A stretch of DNA of 64,000 nt from Stutzerimonas urumqiensis (GCF_003640395.1 NZ_RBZQ01000006.1:124001-188000), one strand, 5' to 3'; positions 38,505-47,974 are shown, counted from the stretch's first letter. Program-made: numbers and translations. Notes: generated from the letters alone by a model not told the origin.

Positions 38505-39472
38505 TGCGGCTCGATCCGGCGCGATGCTACGACCTCATCGGCGACATCCACGGATGTGCGCTGACCCTGGCTCGCCTGCTGGAGCAGCTGGGCTATCGGC
38601 GTGAGCATGGCGTGTGGCGCCACCCGTATCGCCAGGCGATCTTCCTGGGCGATCTGATCGACCGCGGCCCGCGCATCCGTGAAGCCTTGCACCTGGTCCA
38701 TGACATGGTCGACGGCGGCCATGCCCACTGCATCCTCGGCAATCACGAATTCAACGCGCTGGGCTGGTACACGCCGACCCCGCCCGGCAGCGGCAAGTCG
38801 TTCGTGCGGGAACACACGCCGCGCTACGAGCGGCTGCTGCGGGACACCTTCGAACAGTTCGACGCGCATCCGCAGGAGTGGCAGGCGTTTCGCGAGTGGT
38901 TTCTCGAGCTGCCGCTTTATCTGGACGCGGGAGTGTTTCGCGTGGTGCACGCCTGCTGGGATGGCGCGGTGATCGCGAAGCTGCGCGAGCGACTGGACGA
39001 AGGGCGGCTGGACGTCGCCTTTCTGCAGGAAGCGGCCGTCGATGGCAGCTTCGCCTGCACCGCGCTGGATCGCCTGCTGCGCGGCATCGATCTGCCGCTA
39101 CCCAAGGGTGTCACGCTCACCAGCGAAGAGGGCTTCACCCGAACGGTGTTCCGCACCAAGTTCTGGGAGGAGCGGCCCGAGACCTACGGTGACGTCGTGT
39201 TTCAGCCCGACGGTCTGCCCGATCACGCCGCCTGCCTGCCGTTGTCGCCGGCCCAGCGCGATCGCCTGTTCCTCTATGGCCCGGACGAGCCGCCGCTGTT
39301 CGTCGGCCACTATTGGCGAAGCGGGACGCCGGCGCCCCTGCGTCCCAACCTGGCGTGCCTGGACTACAGCGCGGTGAAGTACGGCAAGCTGGTGGCCTAT
39401 CGCTTCGATGGCGAAGCGCGGATCGACCCGGCGAAGTTCTGCTGGGTCGAGGTCGAGCGACCGGAGGCCTGA
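38504..39472 (+). CDS. calcineurin-like metallophosphoesterase
   Basis: The 322-aa cytoplasmic enzyme has the metal-binding motifs of the phosphoprotein phosphatase/diadenosine tetraphosphatase type: D14-I-H16 in LIGDIHGC, GDLIDRGPR at about 48, GNHEFNAL at about 78, and later histidines (VVHACWDG; VGHYW). The natural substrate is unknown; protein phosphatase, dinucleotide polyphosphatase or cyclic nucleotide phosphodiesterase activity are all possible. It is coupled by a TGATG overlap to nadK upstream and to glpG downstream, so the three are made together. Confidence 0.85.
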   Translation: MRLDPARCYDLIGDIHGCALTLARLLEQLGYRREHGVWRHPYRQAIFLGDLIDRGPRIREALHLVHDMVDGGHAHCILGNHEFNALGWYTPTPPGSGKSFVREHTPRYERLLRDTFEQFDAHPQEWQAFREWFLELPLYLDAGVFRVVHACWDGAVIAKLRERLDEGRLDVAFLQEAAVDGSFACTALDRLLRGIDLPLPKGVTLTSEEGFTRTVFRTKFWEERPETYGDVVFQPDGLPDHAACLPLSPAQRDRLFLYGPDEPPLFVGHYWRSGTPAPLRPNLACLDYSAVKYGKLVAYRFDGEARIDPAKFCWVEVERPEA

Positions 39473-40326
39473 TGCAGATCGCCGAAGCGCTGCGCCTGCC
39501 GCTGAGCCAGGATCTCAGCGGATTCGTCAGCCTGCTGCGTCGCCTCGGCGTGCCTCACCGTGTGAGCGAAGAGGCGGGTGAGCAGGTCGTGCGCGTGCCG
39601 CAGGAATTCGCCGAGCAGGTGCGCGAGCTGTATGCGCGCTGCCCCGATGGCGAGGGGCTCGGCGTCGAGCCCGCCCGACGCGGCGGCGTGTTGCGCCAGC
39701 TGAGGGGCCATCCTCTCTCCGCCCTGATGATCCTCGTCACGCTCGTGGTCGCGGCGATCACGGCGCTGGGCGAGAACCTGGACGCGGTGCGCTGGCTCAG
39801 TTTCACTGGTTTTCGCATCGAGGGTGAGTACGCCTACTTCGCGTCGCTGGGCGCGACCCTCGAGGCCGGACAGTGGTGGCGGCTGTTCACGCCGATGTTC
39901 ATTCACTTCGGCTGGCTGCACCTGGCCATGAACGCGCTCTGGTACTGGGAGCTGGGGCGTCGGATCGAGATCCGCCAGGGTCCGCTGGCGTTGCTGGGTC
40001 TCACGCTGCTGTTCGGGTTGGCCTCGAACCTTGCGCAGCACCTGTACGGCGGCGCCGGCATTTTCGGTGGGCTGTCCGGCGTGTTGTACGGCCTGCTCGG
40101 TCATTGCTGGCTGTTCCAGAAGCTCGCCCCGAGCCCGGCCTACCGGTTGCCGCCGGGCGTCGTGGTGCTGATGCTGGCCTGGCTGCTGATTTGCCTGACG
40201 GGTGTGATCGAGCTGGTCAGCTTCGGCTCCGTGGCGATCGCCAACGCGGCGCATGTCAGCGGTCTGGTTGCCGGGTGCGCGACCGGCATCATCGGCGGTC
40301 TGCTGTCGCGCGCCCGTCGCGGCTGA
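39472..40326 (+). CDS. glpG: rhomboid-family intramembrane serine protease (GlpG-like)
   Basis: The 284-aa protein has a cytoplasmic N-terminal domain (about 1-80), then six membrane helices. The catalytic dyad is S202 in FGGLSGVLYG and H261 in AAHVSGLVAG; WWRLFTPMFIHFGWLHLAMNALW carries the conserved loop and HxxxN motif. It cleaves membrane-embedded substrates within the bilayer; the substrates here are unknown. The start ATG 39472 overlaps the phosphoesterase stop. The gene symbol is by similarity to E. coli GlpG. Confidence 0.9.
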   Translation: MQIAEALRLPLSQDLSGFVSLLRRLGVPHRVSEEAGEQVVRVPQEFAEQVRELYARCPDGEGLGVEPARRGGVLRQLRGHPLSALMILVTLVVAAITALGENLDAVRWLSFTGFRIEGEYAYFASLGATLEAGQWWRLFTPMFIHFGWLHLAMNALWYWELGRRIEIRQGPLALLGLTLLFGLASNLAQHLYGGAGIFGGLSGVLYGLLGHCWLFQKLAPSPAYRLPPGVVVLMLAWLLICLTGVIELVSFGSVAIANAAHVSGLVAGCATGIIGGLLSRARRG

Positions 40327-40392
40327 GCGGGTCGCGCTCCCACATCGGGTCCCACGCCGCTAGAATGGCCGCTCGTTTTCAGGAGCTGCCGC

Positions 40393-40659
40393 ATGTCTTC
40401 CTTCCTCGATGCCATCCGTACCATCACCCCCGAGATCTACGAGAACCTCAAGCTGGCCGTCGAGCTGGGCAAGTGGGGCGATGGGCGCAAGCTCACGCCC
40501 GAGCAGCGCGAACTGTGCCTGCAGGCGATGATCGCCTGGGAGCAGGAAAACCTGCCGGAGGAAGAACGCACCGGTTTCATGGGTACCCAGGAGTGCGGCT
40601 CGAAGAAGCAGCCTATTCCCAACGCGCTGTTCACCAACGCCTCCGAAACCCGCCACTGA
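40393..40659 (+). CDS. DUF1315 (YeaC-like) small protein
   Basis: The 88-aa cytoplasmic protein has the YeaC/DUF1315 pattern: ITPEIYENLKLAVELGKWGDGRKLTPEQRELCLQAMIAWE, then LPEEERTGFM. Function is unknown in the family. The start follows AGGAG, and a TAGAAT at 40361-40366 may be a -10 box for a second promoter. Its stop overlaps the DUF2797 start by TGATG, so the two are probably co-expressed. Confidence 0.85.
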   Translation: MSSFLDAIRTITPEIYENLKLAVELGKWGDGRKLTPEQRELCLQAMIAWEQENLPEEERTGFMGTQECGSKKQPIPNALFTNASETRH

Positions 40660-41489
40660 TGCAGGAACTCGCACGCGGTGCCCTCGACAAGATGGCGGTC
40701 GAGCTGGGCACGACCGCGCAGTACAGCTTTCGCCTGGGTGAAACCCGGGTGCCGGTCAATCCGCTGATCGGCAAGACGGTGCGACTGGAATACCTCGGGG
40801 AAATCCATTGCAGCCACTGCGGGCGCAAGACCCGCAAGAGCTTCAGTCAGGGCTACTGCTATCCCTGCTTTACCAAGCTGCCGCAATGCGACACCTGCAT
40901 CGTCAGTCCTGAGCGTTGCCATCACGAGCTCGGCACCTGTCGCGATCCGGAGTGGGGCCAGCGCTTCTGCATGACCGATCACATCGTCTACCTGGCCAAT
41001 TCGTCCGGCATCAAGGTGGGCATCACACGAGCGACACAGCTGCCCACCCGCTGGCTCGACCAGGGCGCCAGCCAGGCGCTGCCGATCCTGCGGGTGGCCA
41101 CGCGCCAACAGTCCGGCCTGGTCGAAGACCTGCTGCGCAGCCAGGTTGGCGACCGCACCAACTGGCGCGCCCTGCTCAAGGGCGATGCCGAGTCGCTCGA
41201 CTTGCCGCGAATCCGCGAGCAGGTGCTCGATGCCTGCGCCGAAGGACTGCAGTCGCTGCAAGCACGCTTCGGCCTGCAGGCCGTTCAGCCCTTGCCGGAT
41301 GCCGAAGTGGTGGAAATTCGCTATCCCGTGACGGTCTATCCTACGAAGATCGTCAGCCTCGATCTGGAGAAGACGCCGGTCGTCGAGGGCACGCTGATGG
41401 GCATCAAGGGTCAGTACCTGATGTTCGACACCGGCGTGATCAACGTCCGCAAGTTCACGGCCTACCGCGTGGCCGCCAGCAGCGCCTAG
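40659..41489 (+). CDS. DUF2797 family protein with a zinc-ribbon-like cysteine cluster
   Basis: The 276-aa protein has an N-terminal cysteine cluster that probably binds zinc (IHCSHCGRKTRKSF, YCYPC, CDTC and later CHHELGTC). A central stretch, VYLANSSGIKVGITRATQLPTRWLDQGA, resembles a GIY-YIG-like fold (Y-L followed by K-V-G-I-T-R). No enzyme activity is known for the family. It overlaps DUF1315 and lies just upstream of pepN, a neighbourhood I recall as conserved in pseudomonads. Nucleic-acid binding is only a guess from the zinc cluster. Confidence 0.8.
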   Translation: MQELARGALDKMAVELGTTAQYSFRLGETRVPVNPLIGKTVRLEYLGEIHCSHCGRKTRKSFSQGYCYPCFTKLPQCDTCIVSPERCHHELGTCRDPEWGQRFCMTDHIVYLANSSGIKVGITRATQLPTRWLDQGASQALPILRVATRQQSGLVEDLLRSQVGDRTNWRALLKGDAESLDLPRIREQVLDACAEGLQSLQARFGLQAVQPLPDAEVVEIRYPVTVYPTKIVSLDLEKTPVVEGTLMGIKGQYLMFDTGVINVRKFTAYRVAASSA

Positions 41490-41568
41490 CGAGGCGACGA
41501 TCGCCACGCGTGCACTCCAGTCACCGTCCAGCGCCCGCCGATGTCCGGGCCGAGCCAAGAGGGTCACC

Positions 41569-44229
41569 ATGCGTACAGAACAGCCGAAAGTCATCCATCT
41601 CAAGGACTACCAGGCGCCGGAGTACCTGATCGATGAAACCCACCTGACCTTCGAGCTGCACGAAGACCGCACCCTGGTGCACGCGCAGCTGGTCATGCGG
41701 CGCAATCCCGAACGTCCCGGCGAGGCGCTGCCGCCGCTGGAACTGCACGGCCAGGAGCTGGAACTGCTGCACCTGAAGCTGAACGATCGGGAGCTTTCGC
41801 CGAGCGATTACCGCCTCGATGACGACGGTCTGACGCTTCAGCCCGACAGCGCCGCCTTCACCCTCGACAGCACCGTGTGCATCCACCCGGAAAGCAACAC
41901 CGCGCTGGAGGGCCTGTACAAGTCCGGCAAGATGTTCTGCACCCAGTGCGAGGCCGAAGGGTTCCGCAAGATCACCTACTACCTCGACCGCCCGGACGTG
42001 ATGAGCCGGTTCACCACCACGGTCAGCGCCGACAAGCAGGCCTATCCGATCCTCCTGTCCAACGGCAACCCGGTCGCCAGCGGCGAGGAAGGCGACGGCC
42101 GGCACTGGGCGACCTGGGAAGACCCGTTCAAGAAGCCGGCCTACCTGTTCGCGCTGGTCGCCGGCGACCTCTGGTGCGTGGAAGACAGCTTCACCACCAT
42201 GAGCGGTCGCGAGGTGGCGCTGCGCATCTACGTCGAGCCGGAAAACATCGACAAGTGCCAGCACGCCATGGACAGCCTCAAGCGCTCCATGCGCTGGGAC
42301 GAAGAGGTCTACGGCCGCGAGTACGATCTGGACATCTTCATGATCGTCGCGGTGAACGACTTCAACATGGGCGCCATGGAGAACAAGGGCCTCAACATCT
42401 TCAATTCCAGCGCCGTGCTGGCGAAGGCCGAGACCGCCACCGACGCTGCGCACCAGCGGGTCGAGGCGATCGTCGCGCACGAATATTTCCACAACTGGTC
42501 CGGCAACCGCGTGACCTGTCGCGACTGGTTCCAGCTGTCGCTGAAGGAAGGCTTCACGGTGCTGCGCGATGCGCAATTTTCCGCCGACATGAACTCGGCG
42601 ACGGTCAAGCGCATCGAGGACGTGGCCTACCTGCGCACCCACCAGTTCGCCGAGGACGCCGGCCCCATGGCTCATTCGGTGCGCCCGGAATCCTTCATCG
42701 AGATTTCCAACTTCTACACCCTGACGGTCTACGAGAAGGGCGCCGAAGTGGTGGGGATGATCCGCACGCTGCTCGGCCCGGAGGGCTTTCGCAAGGGCAC
42801 CGACCTGTATTTCGAACGGCATGACGGCCAGGCGGTGACCTGCGACGACTTCGTCGCGGCCATGGAAGACGCCAACGGCGTCGACCTGACGCAGTTCAAG
42901 CGCTGGTACAGCCAGGCCGGCACGCCGCGCCTGGCGGTGCGCGAGCAGTACGACCAGGCGGCCGGACGCTACAGCCTCAGCTTCAGCCAGAGCTGCCCGC
43001 CGACGCCGGGCCAGCCCGACAAGCAGCCGTTCGTGATTCCGGTCGCGCTCGGCCTGCTCGATGCGGAGGGCAACGACCTGCCGCTGCGGCTGGACGGCGA
43101 AGAGGCGGCCGTCGGCACTCACCGCGTTCTGTCGGTGACCGAGGCCGAGCAGACCTTCACCTTCCTCGACATCGCCGAAAAGCCGCTGCCGTCGCTGCTG
43201 CGCGATTTCTCCGCGCCGGTGAAGCTGGACTTCCCCTACGGCCGTGACCAACTGATGTTCCTCATGCAGCACGACAGCGACGGTTTCAACCGCTGGGAGG
43301 CTGGCCAGCAGCTGGCCGTGCAGGTGTTGCAGGACCTCGTGGCTCAGCACCAGCGTGGCGAGGCGCTGGCGATGGATGCGCGGCTGGCCGAGGCCTTGGC
43401 GACGGTGCTGCGCGACGAAACACTGGACCAGGCGATGGTCGCCGAAATGCTGTCGCTGCCGGGCGAGGCCTACCTGACCGAGATTGCCGAGGTCGCGGAC
43501 GTCGACGCCATCCACGCCGCGCGGGAGTTTGCCCGGCGCGAGCTGGCCGACCGCCTGTTCGGGCCGCTCTACCAGCGCTACATGACCAATCGCGAAGTCT
43601 CGCGGCAGACCGAATACGTCGCGTCGGCCGAGCATTTCGCCCGTCGTGCGCTGCAGAACATCGCCTTGTCGTACCTGATGCTCAGCGAGCGTTCGGACGT
43701 GCTGGCGCTGTGCCTGGACCAGTTCGATACCGCGGACAACATGACCGAGCGGCTGGCTGCCCTGGCGAACCTGGTGCAATCGCCGTTCGAGGAGAAGCGG
43801 GCGCTGGCGCTCGACACCTTTGCCGAGCACTTCAAGGACAACCCGCTGGTTATGGACCAGTGGTTCAGCGTGCAGGCGGCCAACCCGCTTCCCGGTGGGC
43901 TGGAGCGCGTGCAGCAGCTGATGCAGCATCCGGCGTTCACCCTGAAGAACCCGAACAAGGTGCGCGCGCTGATCGGTGCCTTCGCCAACCAGAATCCCGT
44001 CAACTTCCATCGTGCCGACGGCGCGGGTTACCGCTTCCTCGCCGACCAGGTGATCATGCTCAACGCGCTGAACCCGCAGATCGCCTCGCGCCTGCTGGCG
44101 CCGCTGACGCGCTGGCGCAAGTACGACACGCAGCGACAGGCGCTGATGCGGGGCGAACTCGAGCGCATCCTCGCGTCGGGAAGCCTGTCCAGTGATGTCT
44201 ACGAGGTGGTCAGCAAGAGCCTTGCCTGA
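41569..44229 (+). CDS. pepN: aminopeptidase N (M1 family)
   Basis: This cytosolic zinc aminopeptidase trims N-terminal residues from peptides. It is full length at 886 aa. The substrate motif GAMEN is at 268-272 and the zinc site H304-E-Y-F-H308 follows in EYFHNWSGNRVTCRDWFQLSLKEGFTV, with the third ligand Glu in LKEGFTV. The C-terminal helical domain with NFHRADGAGYRFLADQ is typical of the E. coli-type enzyme. The ATG is preceded by AAGAGG. It ends before an inverted repeat at 44235-44265. Confidence 0.97.
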   Translation: MRTEQPKVIHLKDYQAPEYLIDETHLTFELHEDRTLVHAQLVMRRNPERPGEALPPLELHGQELELLHLKLNDRELSPSDYRLDDDGLTLQPDSAAFTLDSTVCIHPESNTALEGLYKSGKMFCTQCEAEGFRKITYYLDRPDVMSRFTTTVSADKQAYPILLSNGNPVASGEEGDGRHWATWEDPFKKPAYLFALVAGDLWCVEDSFTTMSGREVALRIYVEPENIDKCQHAMDSLKRSMRWDEEVYGREYDLDIFMIVAVNDFNMGAMENKGLNIFNSSAVLAKAETATDAAHQRVEAIVAHEYFHNWSGNRVTCRDWFQLSLKEGFTVLRDAQFSADMNSATVKRIEDVAYLRTHQFAEDAGPMAHSVRPESFIEISNFYTLTVYEKGAEVVGMIRTLLGPEGFRKGTDLYFERHDGQAVTCDDFVAAMEDANGVDLTQFKRWYSQAGTPRLAVREQYDQAAGRYSLSFSQSCPPTPGQPDKQPFVIPVALGLLDAEGNDLPLRLDGEEAAVGTHRVLSVTEAEQTFTFLDIAEKPLPSLLRDFSAPVKLDFPYGRDQLMFLMQHDSDGFNRWEAGQQLAVQVLQDLVAQHQRGEALAMDARLAEALATVLRDETLDQAMVAEMLSLPGEAYLTEIAEVADVDAIHAAREFARRELADRLFGPLYQRYMTNREVSRQTEYVASAEHFARRALQNIALSYLMLSERSDVLALCLDQFDTADNMTERLAALANLVQSPFEEKRALALDTFAEHFKDNPLVMDQWFSVQAANPLPGGLERVQQLMQHPAFTLKNPNKVRALIGAFANQNPVNFHRADGAGYRFLADQVIMLNALNPQIASRLLAPLTRWRKYDTQRQALMRGELERILASGSLSSDVYEVVSKSLA

Positions 44230-44234
44230 CCGAT

Positions 44235-44265
44235 CGGCGAGCCAGCGATCCACGCCGGCTCGCCG
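44235..44265. terminator. GC-rich inverted repeat after pepN
   Basis: CGGCGAGCC (44235-44243) pairs perfectly with GGCTCGCCG (44257-44265). It lies just after the pepN stop, in the 246-base gap before the next gene. There is no strong T run, so it may be an imperfect terminator or a 3' end stabiliser. Confidence 0.45.
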
Positions 44266-44391
44266 TCCGTTCCCCCACTCCGCGACCCTTCGCGAGCACC
44301 TTCATTCGGCAACCTTTGGCGGCGCCATAAACACCGCTGATCGCAGCTGTGGCGCGGGTTCGAGCGCTTACAAAACATAACGTGCGGCGCA

Positions 44392-44421
44392 TTGTCACCG
44401 CTTTCCGCGCGTGGCTAGGAT
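44392..44421 (+). promoter_or_regulatory. predicted promoter of the YCF48/exporter pair
   Basis: TTGTCA (44392-44397) and TAGGAT (44416-44421) are 18 bases apart and lie about 55 bases before the start codon. The match is moderate. Confidence 0.42.
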
Positions 44422-44475
44422 GGCCCCCGTCTGCTACCAGAGCAGGCCCTACTTATAAGAATAAAGGGGGTATGT

Positions 44476-45564
44476 ATGCGTGAGCCCGTGTGGCGCACCC
44501 AGTCCGGCCGCATCGCGAACGGCCTTCGCGCGGCGGTGATCCATCGCCGTGTTCCGCTGCTCAGGCTGCTCTCGGTCTGCAGTGTCATTTCCTTCCTCGC
44601 CCTGAGTGGGCTACCCGCCCATGCGCAGGAGAGCGATTCGCAGATCCGCTATTCGATCGAATCGAAGAAGGCCGTCAAAAGCCTGCTGCTCGATATCGTG
44701 CGGGCCGGTGATCGGCTCGTGGCGGCGGGCGATCGCGGACATATCCTCTATTCCGATGATGGTGGCGCCACCTGGCAGCAAGCCAAGGTGCCGACGCGGC
44801 AGATGCTGACCGCGGTCTACTTCGTCGATGACACCCACGGTTGGGCGGTCGGCCACGATGCCCTCATTCTGGCGACCGAAGACGGCGGCCAGACCTGGAC
44901 CCGACAGTACGAAGAGCGCGAGCGCGAAGCGCCGCTGCTCGACGTCTGGTTCGAGAACCGGCAGCACGGTATCGCCGTCGGTGCCTACGGCGCGCTCCTC
45001 GAAACCACCGATGGCGGCAAGACCTGGCACGACATCGCCGATCGGCTCGATAACGAAGATGGCTTCCACCTCAACGCCATCGCGGCGATTCCCGGCGGCG
45101 GCGTCTTCATCGTCGGCGAAATGGGTGGCATGTTTCGCTCCGCCGACCAGGGCATGACCTGGGAGCGCGTCGAGTCCCCTTACGAGGGCTCGCTGTTCGG
45201 CGTGATCGGCAGCGGCGAACCCGGTGGCGTCATCGCCTTTGGCTTGCGCGGGCATCTGTTCCGTTCGGCCGATTTCGGCAACAGCTGGGAGCAGGTGGAG
45301 CTGAACGAAGTCAATGGCGGCTTGCTCGAATCCGGTCTCGCGGACGGCGCGCGCCTGCCCGACGGTCGGCTGGTGGTGGTCGGGCACGGCGGCGCCGTGC
45401 TGATCAGCGACGACCAGGGACGCAGCTTCGATGTGCATGCCCGCTCGGACCGGCTTTCGCTCGCCGGTGTGACCTCCGATTCCAAAGGCAACCTGATCCT
45501 GGTTGGGCAGGGCGGCGTACGCGTCGCATCGCCAACGGGCGCAGACCAAGCCCAATCGAATTAA
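44476..45564 (+). CDS. secreted YCF48-like beta-propeller protein
   Basis: The 362-aa exported protein has an N-terminal signal sequence (hydrophobic core about 30-48, ending PAHAQ) and repeated BNR/Asp-box blades: YSDDGGATWQQ, ATEDGGQTWTR, ETTDGGKTWHD, RSADQGMTWERV, RSADFGNSWEQV and ISDDQGRSFDV. This places it in the YCF48/photosystem II assembly-like propeller group found in non-photosynthetic bacteria. It is followed after 15 bases by an RND/MMPL exporter, so it is probably a periplasmic partner of that transporter. The start ATG follows GGGGG. The signal peptide is preceded by an unusually long basic stretch. Confidence 0.85.
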   Translation: MREPVWRTQSGRIANGLRAAVIHRRVPLLRLLSVCSVISFLALSGLPAHAQESDSQIRYSIESKKAVKSLLLDIVRAGDRLVAAGDRGHILYSDDGGATWQQAKVPTRQMLTAVYFVDDTHGWAVGHDALILATEDGGQTWTRQYEEREREAPLLDVWFENRQHGIAVGAYGALLETTDGGKTWHDIADRLDNEDGFHLNAIAAIPGGGVFIVGEMGGMFRSADQGMTWERVESPYEGSLFGVIGSGEPGGVIAFGLRGHLFRSADFGNSWEQVELNEVNGGLLESGLADGARLPDGRLVVVGHGGAVLISDDQGRSFDVHARSDRLSLAGVTSDSKGNLILVGQGGVRVASPTGADQAQSN

Positions 45565-45579
45565 GCCGGGAGCCTTTGC

Positions 45580-47928
45580 ATGAAAATTGAGCCCAACAAG
45601 CCCTCGTTCCTCGAGCGCCTGATTTTCGATCACCGCCCGGCGGTGATCCTGCTGTGCCTGCTGATCAGCATCTTCCTGTTCTACCAGGCCGCCCAGGTGC
45701 GGCCTCAGACCAGCTTCGAGAAGATGATCCCGCTCGGGCATCCCTACATCCAGAACATGCTCGAGCACCGCAACGACCTGGCCAACATGGGGAACGTCGT
45801 GCGCATTTCGGTGGAAGCCAAGGAAGGGACGATCTTCTCCAAGGAGTATATGGAGACCCTGCGTCAGATCCATGACGAGGTGTTCTACATCCATGGCGTG
45901 GACCGCTCCAACCTGAAGTCGCTGTGGAGCCCGAGCGTCCGCTGGACCGAGGTGACCGAGCAGGGCTTCGCCGGCGGCGAGGTCATTCCGCAGACCTATG
46001 ACGGATCCCCCGAGAGCCTCGAAGACCTGCGCGATAACATCCTCAAGTCGGGCCAGATCGGCCGTCTGGTGGCGAACAACTTCCAGTCGAGCATCATCGA
46101 TGTGCCGCTGATGGAGTCCTACCCGGACCCGGAAAACCCCAGCCGCCAGATCGCGCTCGATTACCAGAAGTTCTCCCATGAACTCGAGGAGAAAATCCGC
46201 GACAAGTACGAGGCGCAGAACCCGAACGTCGATATCCACATCATTGGTTTCGCCAAGAAGGTCGGCGACCTGATCGATGGTCTGGTCGACGTTGCGATGT
46301 TCTTCATCATCGCCATCGGCATCACCCTTGCGCTGCTGATGTGGTTCACCCGCTGCGTCCGCAGCACCATCGCAGTGGTGGTGACCACCCTGGTCGCGGT
46401 GATCTGGCAGCTCGGCCTGCTCCATACCTTCGGCTTCGGGCTCGATCCCTATTCGATGCTGGTGCCGTTCCTGGTGTTCGCGATCGGCATCTCGCATGGC
46501 GTGCAGAAGATCAACGGCATCGCCATCGCCTCGAGCGATGCCGGTGATTCGCTGACGGCGGCGCGCATGGCGTTCCGCCAATTGTTCATCCCCGGCCTGG
46601 TGGCGCTGCTGTCCGACGCAGTGGGTTTCGTCACCTTGCTGCTGATCGACATCGGGGTCATCCGCGAACTGGCGATCGGCGCGTCGCTCGGCGTGGCGGT
46701 GATCATTCTGACCAACCTGATCCTGCTGCCGGTGACCATTTCCTACCTCGGCATCAGCAAGCGCGCGATCAAGCAGAGCCAGGAAGACGCCGTGCGCGAG
46801 CATCCGTTCTGGCGTGCGCTGTCCGGTTTCGCCAGCCCTAAGGTCGCGCCGATCTCGGTCTTCCTGGCGCTGCTCGCGCTGCTCGGCGGGCTCTGGTACA
46901 GCCAGAACCTGAAGATCGGCGACCTCGATCAGGGCGCGCCGGAGCTGCACCCGGATTCGCGCTACAACCTCGACAACGACTTCATCATCCGCAACTACTC
47001 GACCAGTTCCGACGTGCTGGTAATCATGGTCAAGACCGCGCCGGAAGGCTGTGCGGCCTATGACACGCTCGCCGCGATGGACGAGCTGATGTGGAAGATG
47101 CAGAACACCGAGGGCGTGCAGTCGGCGGTATCGATGGTCACGGTCGCGCGGCAGGGCATCAAGGGCATGAACGAGGGCAGCCTGAAGTGGGAGACGCTGT
47201 CGCGTAACCAGTTCGTGCTGAACAACTCGATTGCACGTGCCGAGGGCATGTACAACAACGACTGCTCGCTGGCCCCGGTGATCGTCTATCTCAACGACCA
47301 CAAGGCCGAAACGCTCGAGCACGTGATCGAGGCCGCCCGTGAGTTCGCCGAGGAGAACAACCGCGAGGGGCTGGAATTCGTGCTCGCCGCCGGCAATGCC
47401 GGTATCGAGGCGGCGACCAACGAGGTCATCGCCGAGTCGGAAACCACCATGCTCATCGCGGTCTACGCGGCCGTCGGCTTCATGTGCCTGCTGACGTTCC
47501 GCTCCATCGCCGCGACGCTCTGCGTGATGCTGCCGCTGGTGCTGACGTCGATCCTGGGCAACGCGCTGATGGCGTTCATGGGCATCGGGGTGAAGGTCGC
47601 GACGCTGCCGGTGATCGCGCTCGGCGTCGGCATCGGCGTGGACTACGGCATCTACATCTACAGCCGGCTGGAAACCTACCTCAAGGCCGGCATGCCGTTG
47701 CAGGAGGCGTACTACGAAACGCTCAAGTCGACCGGCAAGGCCGTGCTGTTCACCGGTGTCTGCCTGAGTATCGGCGTGGTGACCTGGGTGTTCTCGGCCA
47801 TCAAGTTCCAGGCCGACATGGGCCTGATGCTGACCTTCATGTTCCTGTGGAACATGTTCGGTGCGATCTGGCTGTTGCCAGCGCTGGCCCGCTTCCTGGT
47901 GCGTCCGGCCAAGATCAAGGCGGCGTAG
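45580..47928 (+). CDS. RND/MMPL-superfamily exporter
   Basis: The 782-aa inner-membrane protein has the MMPL-type layout: a helix near residues 22-40, a large periplasmic loop, five helices at about 235-400, a further helix near 420, a second periplasmic loop, and five helices at the end with the conserved GVGIGVDYGIYIYSR. It is a single-chain exporter, related to hydrophobic-molecule (lipid, hopanoid, sterol) exporters rather than to three-part drug pumps. The YCF48-like gene is directly upstream. In many pseudomonads such pairs also have DUF1302 and DUF1329 outer-membrane partners; neither is in this window. Substrate unknown. Confidence 0.87.
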   Translation: MKIEPNKPSFLERLIFDHRPAVILLCLLISIFLFYQAAQVRPQTSFEKMIPLGHPYIQNMLEHRNDLANMGNVVRISVEAKEGTIFSKEYMETLRQIHDEVFYIHGVDRSNLKSLWSPSVRWTEVTEQGFAGGEVIPQTYDGSPESLEDLRDNILKSGQIGRLVANNFQSSIIDVPLMESYPDPENPSRQIALDYQKFSHELEEKIRDKYEAQNPNVDIHIIGFAKKVGDLIDGLVDVAMFFIIAIGITLALLMWFTRCVRSTIAVVVTTLVAVIWQLGLLHTFGFGLDPYSMLVPFLVFAIGISHGVQKINGIAIASSDAGDSLTAARMAFRQLFIPGLVALLSDAVGFVTLLLIDIGVIRELAIGASLGVAVIILTNLILLPVTISYLGISKRAIKQSQEDAVREHPFWRALSGFASPKVAPISVFLALLALLGGLWYSQNLKIGDLDQGAPELHPDSRYNLDNDFIIRNYSTSSDVLVIMVKTAPEGCAAYDTLAAMDELMWKMQNTEGVQSAVSMVTVARQGIKGMNEGSLKWETLSRNQFVLNNSIARAEGMYNNDCSLAPVIVYLNDHKAETLEHVIEAAREFAEENNREGLEFVLAAGNAGIEAATNEVIAESETTMLIAVYAAVGFMCLLTFRSIAATLCVMLPLVLTSILGNALMAFMGIGVKVATLPVIALGVGIGVDYGIYIYSRLETYLKAGMPLQEAYYETLKSTGKAVLFTGVCLSIGVVTWVFSAIKFQADMGLMLTFMFLWNMFGAIWLLPALARFLVRPAKIKAA

Positions 47929-47945
47929 CGATCAGGCGTTGACCG

Positions 47946-47974
47946 AACCGCGGCCTTAGGCCGCGGTTTTTTTT
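47946..47974 (+). terminator. rho-independent terminator after the MMPL exporter
   Basis: AACCGCGGCC (47946-47955) pairs perfectly with GGCCGCGGTT (47959-47968) over a TTA loop and runs into eight Ts. It is between the exporter and the convergent batD-like gene. Confidence 0.93.

Noticed and set aside
41521-44253. A very long minus-strand open frame opposite pepN
   Set aside because: It mirrors the pepN codons in a GC-rich genome and shows no protein motifs; pepN carries GAMEN and HEYFH on the plus strand.
44611-47322. A long minus-strand open frame opposite the YCF48-like gene and exporter
   Set aside because: It is an antisense shadow: the plus strand shows signal peptide, Asp-box repeats and membrane helices, while this frame is low-complexity His/Arg/Gln/Asp.
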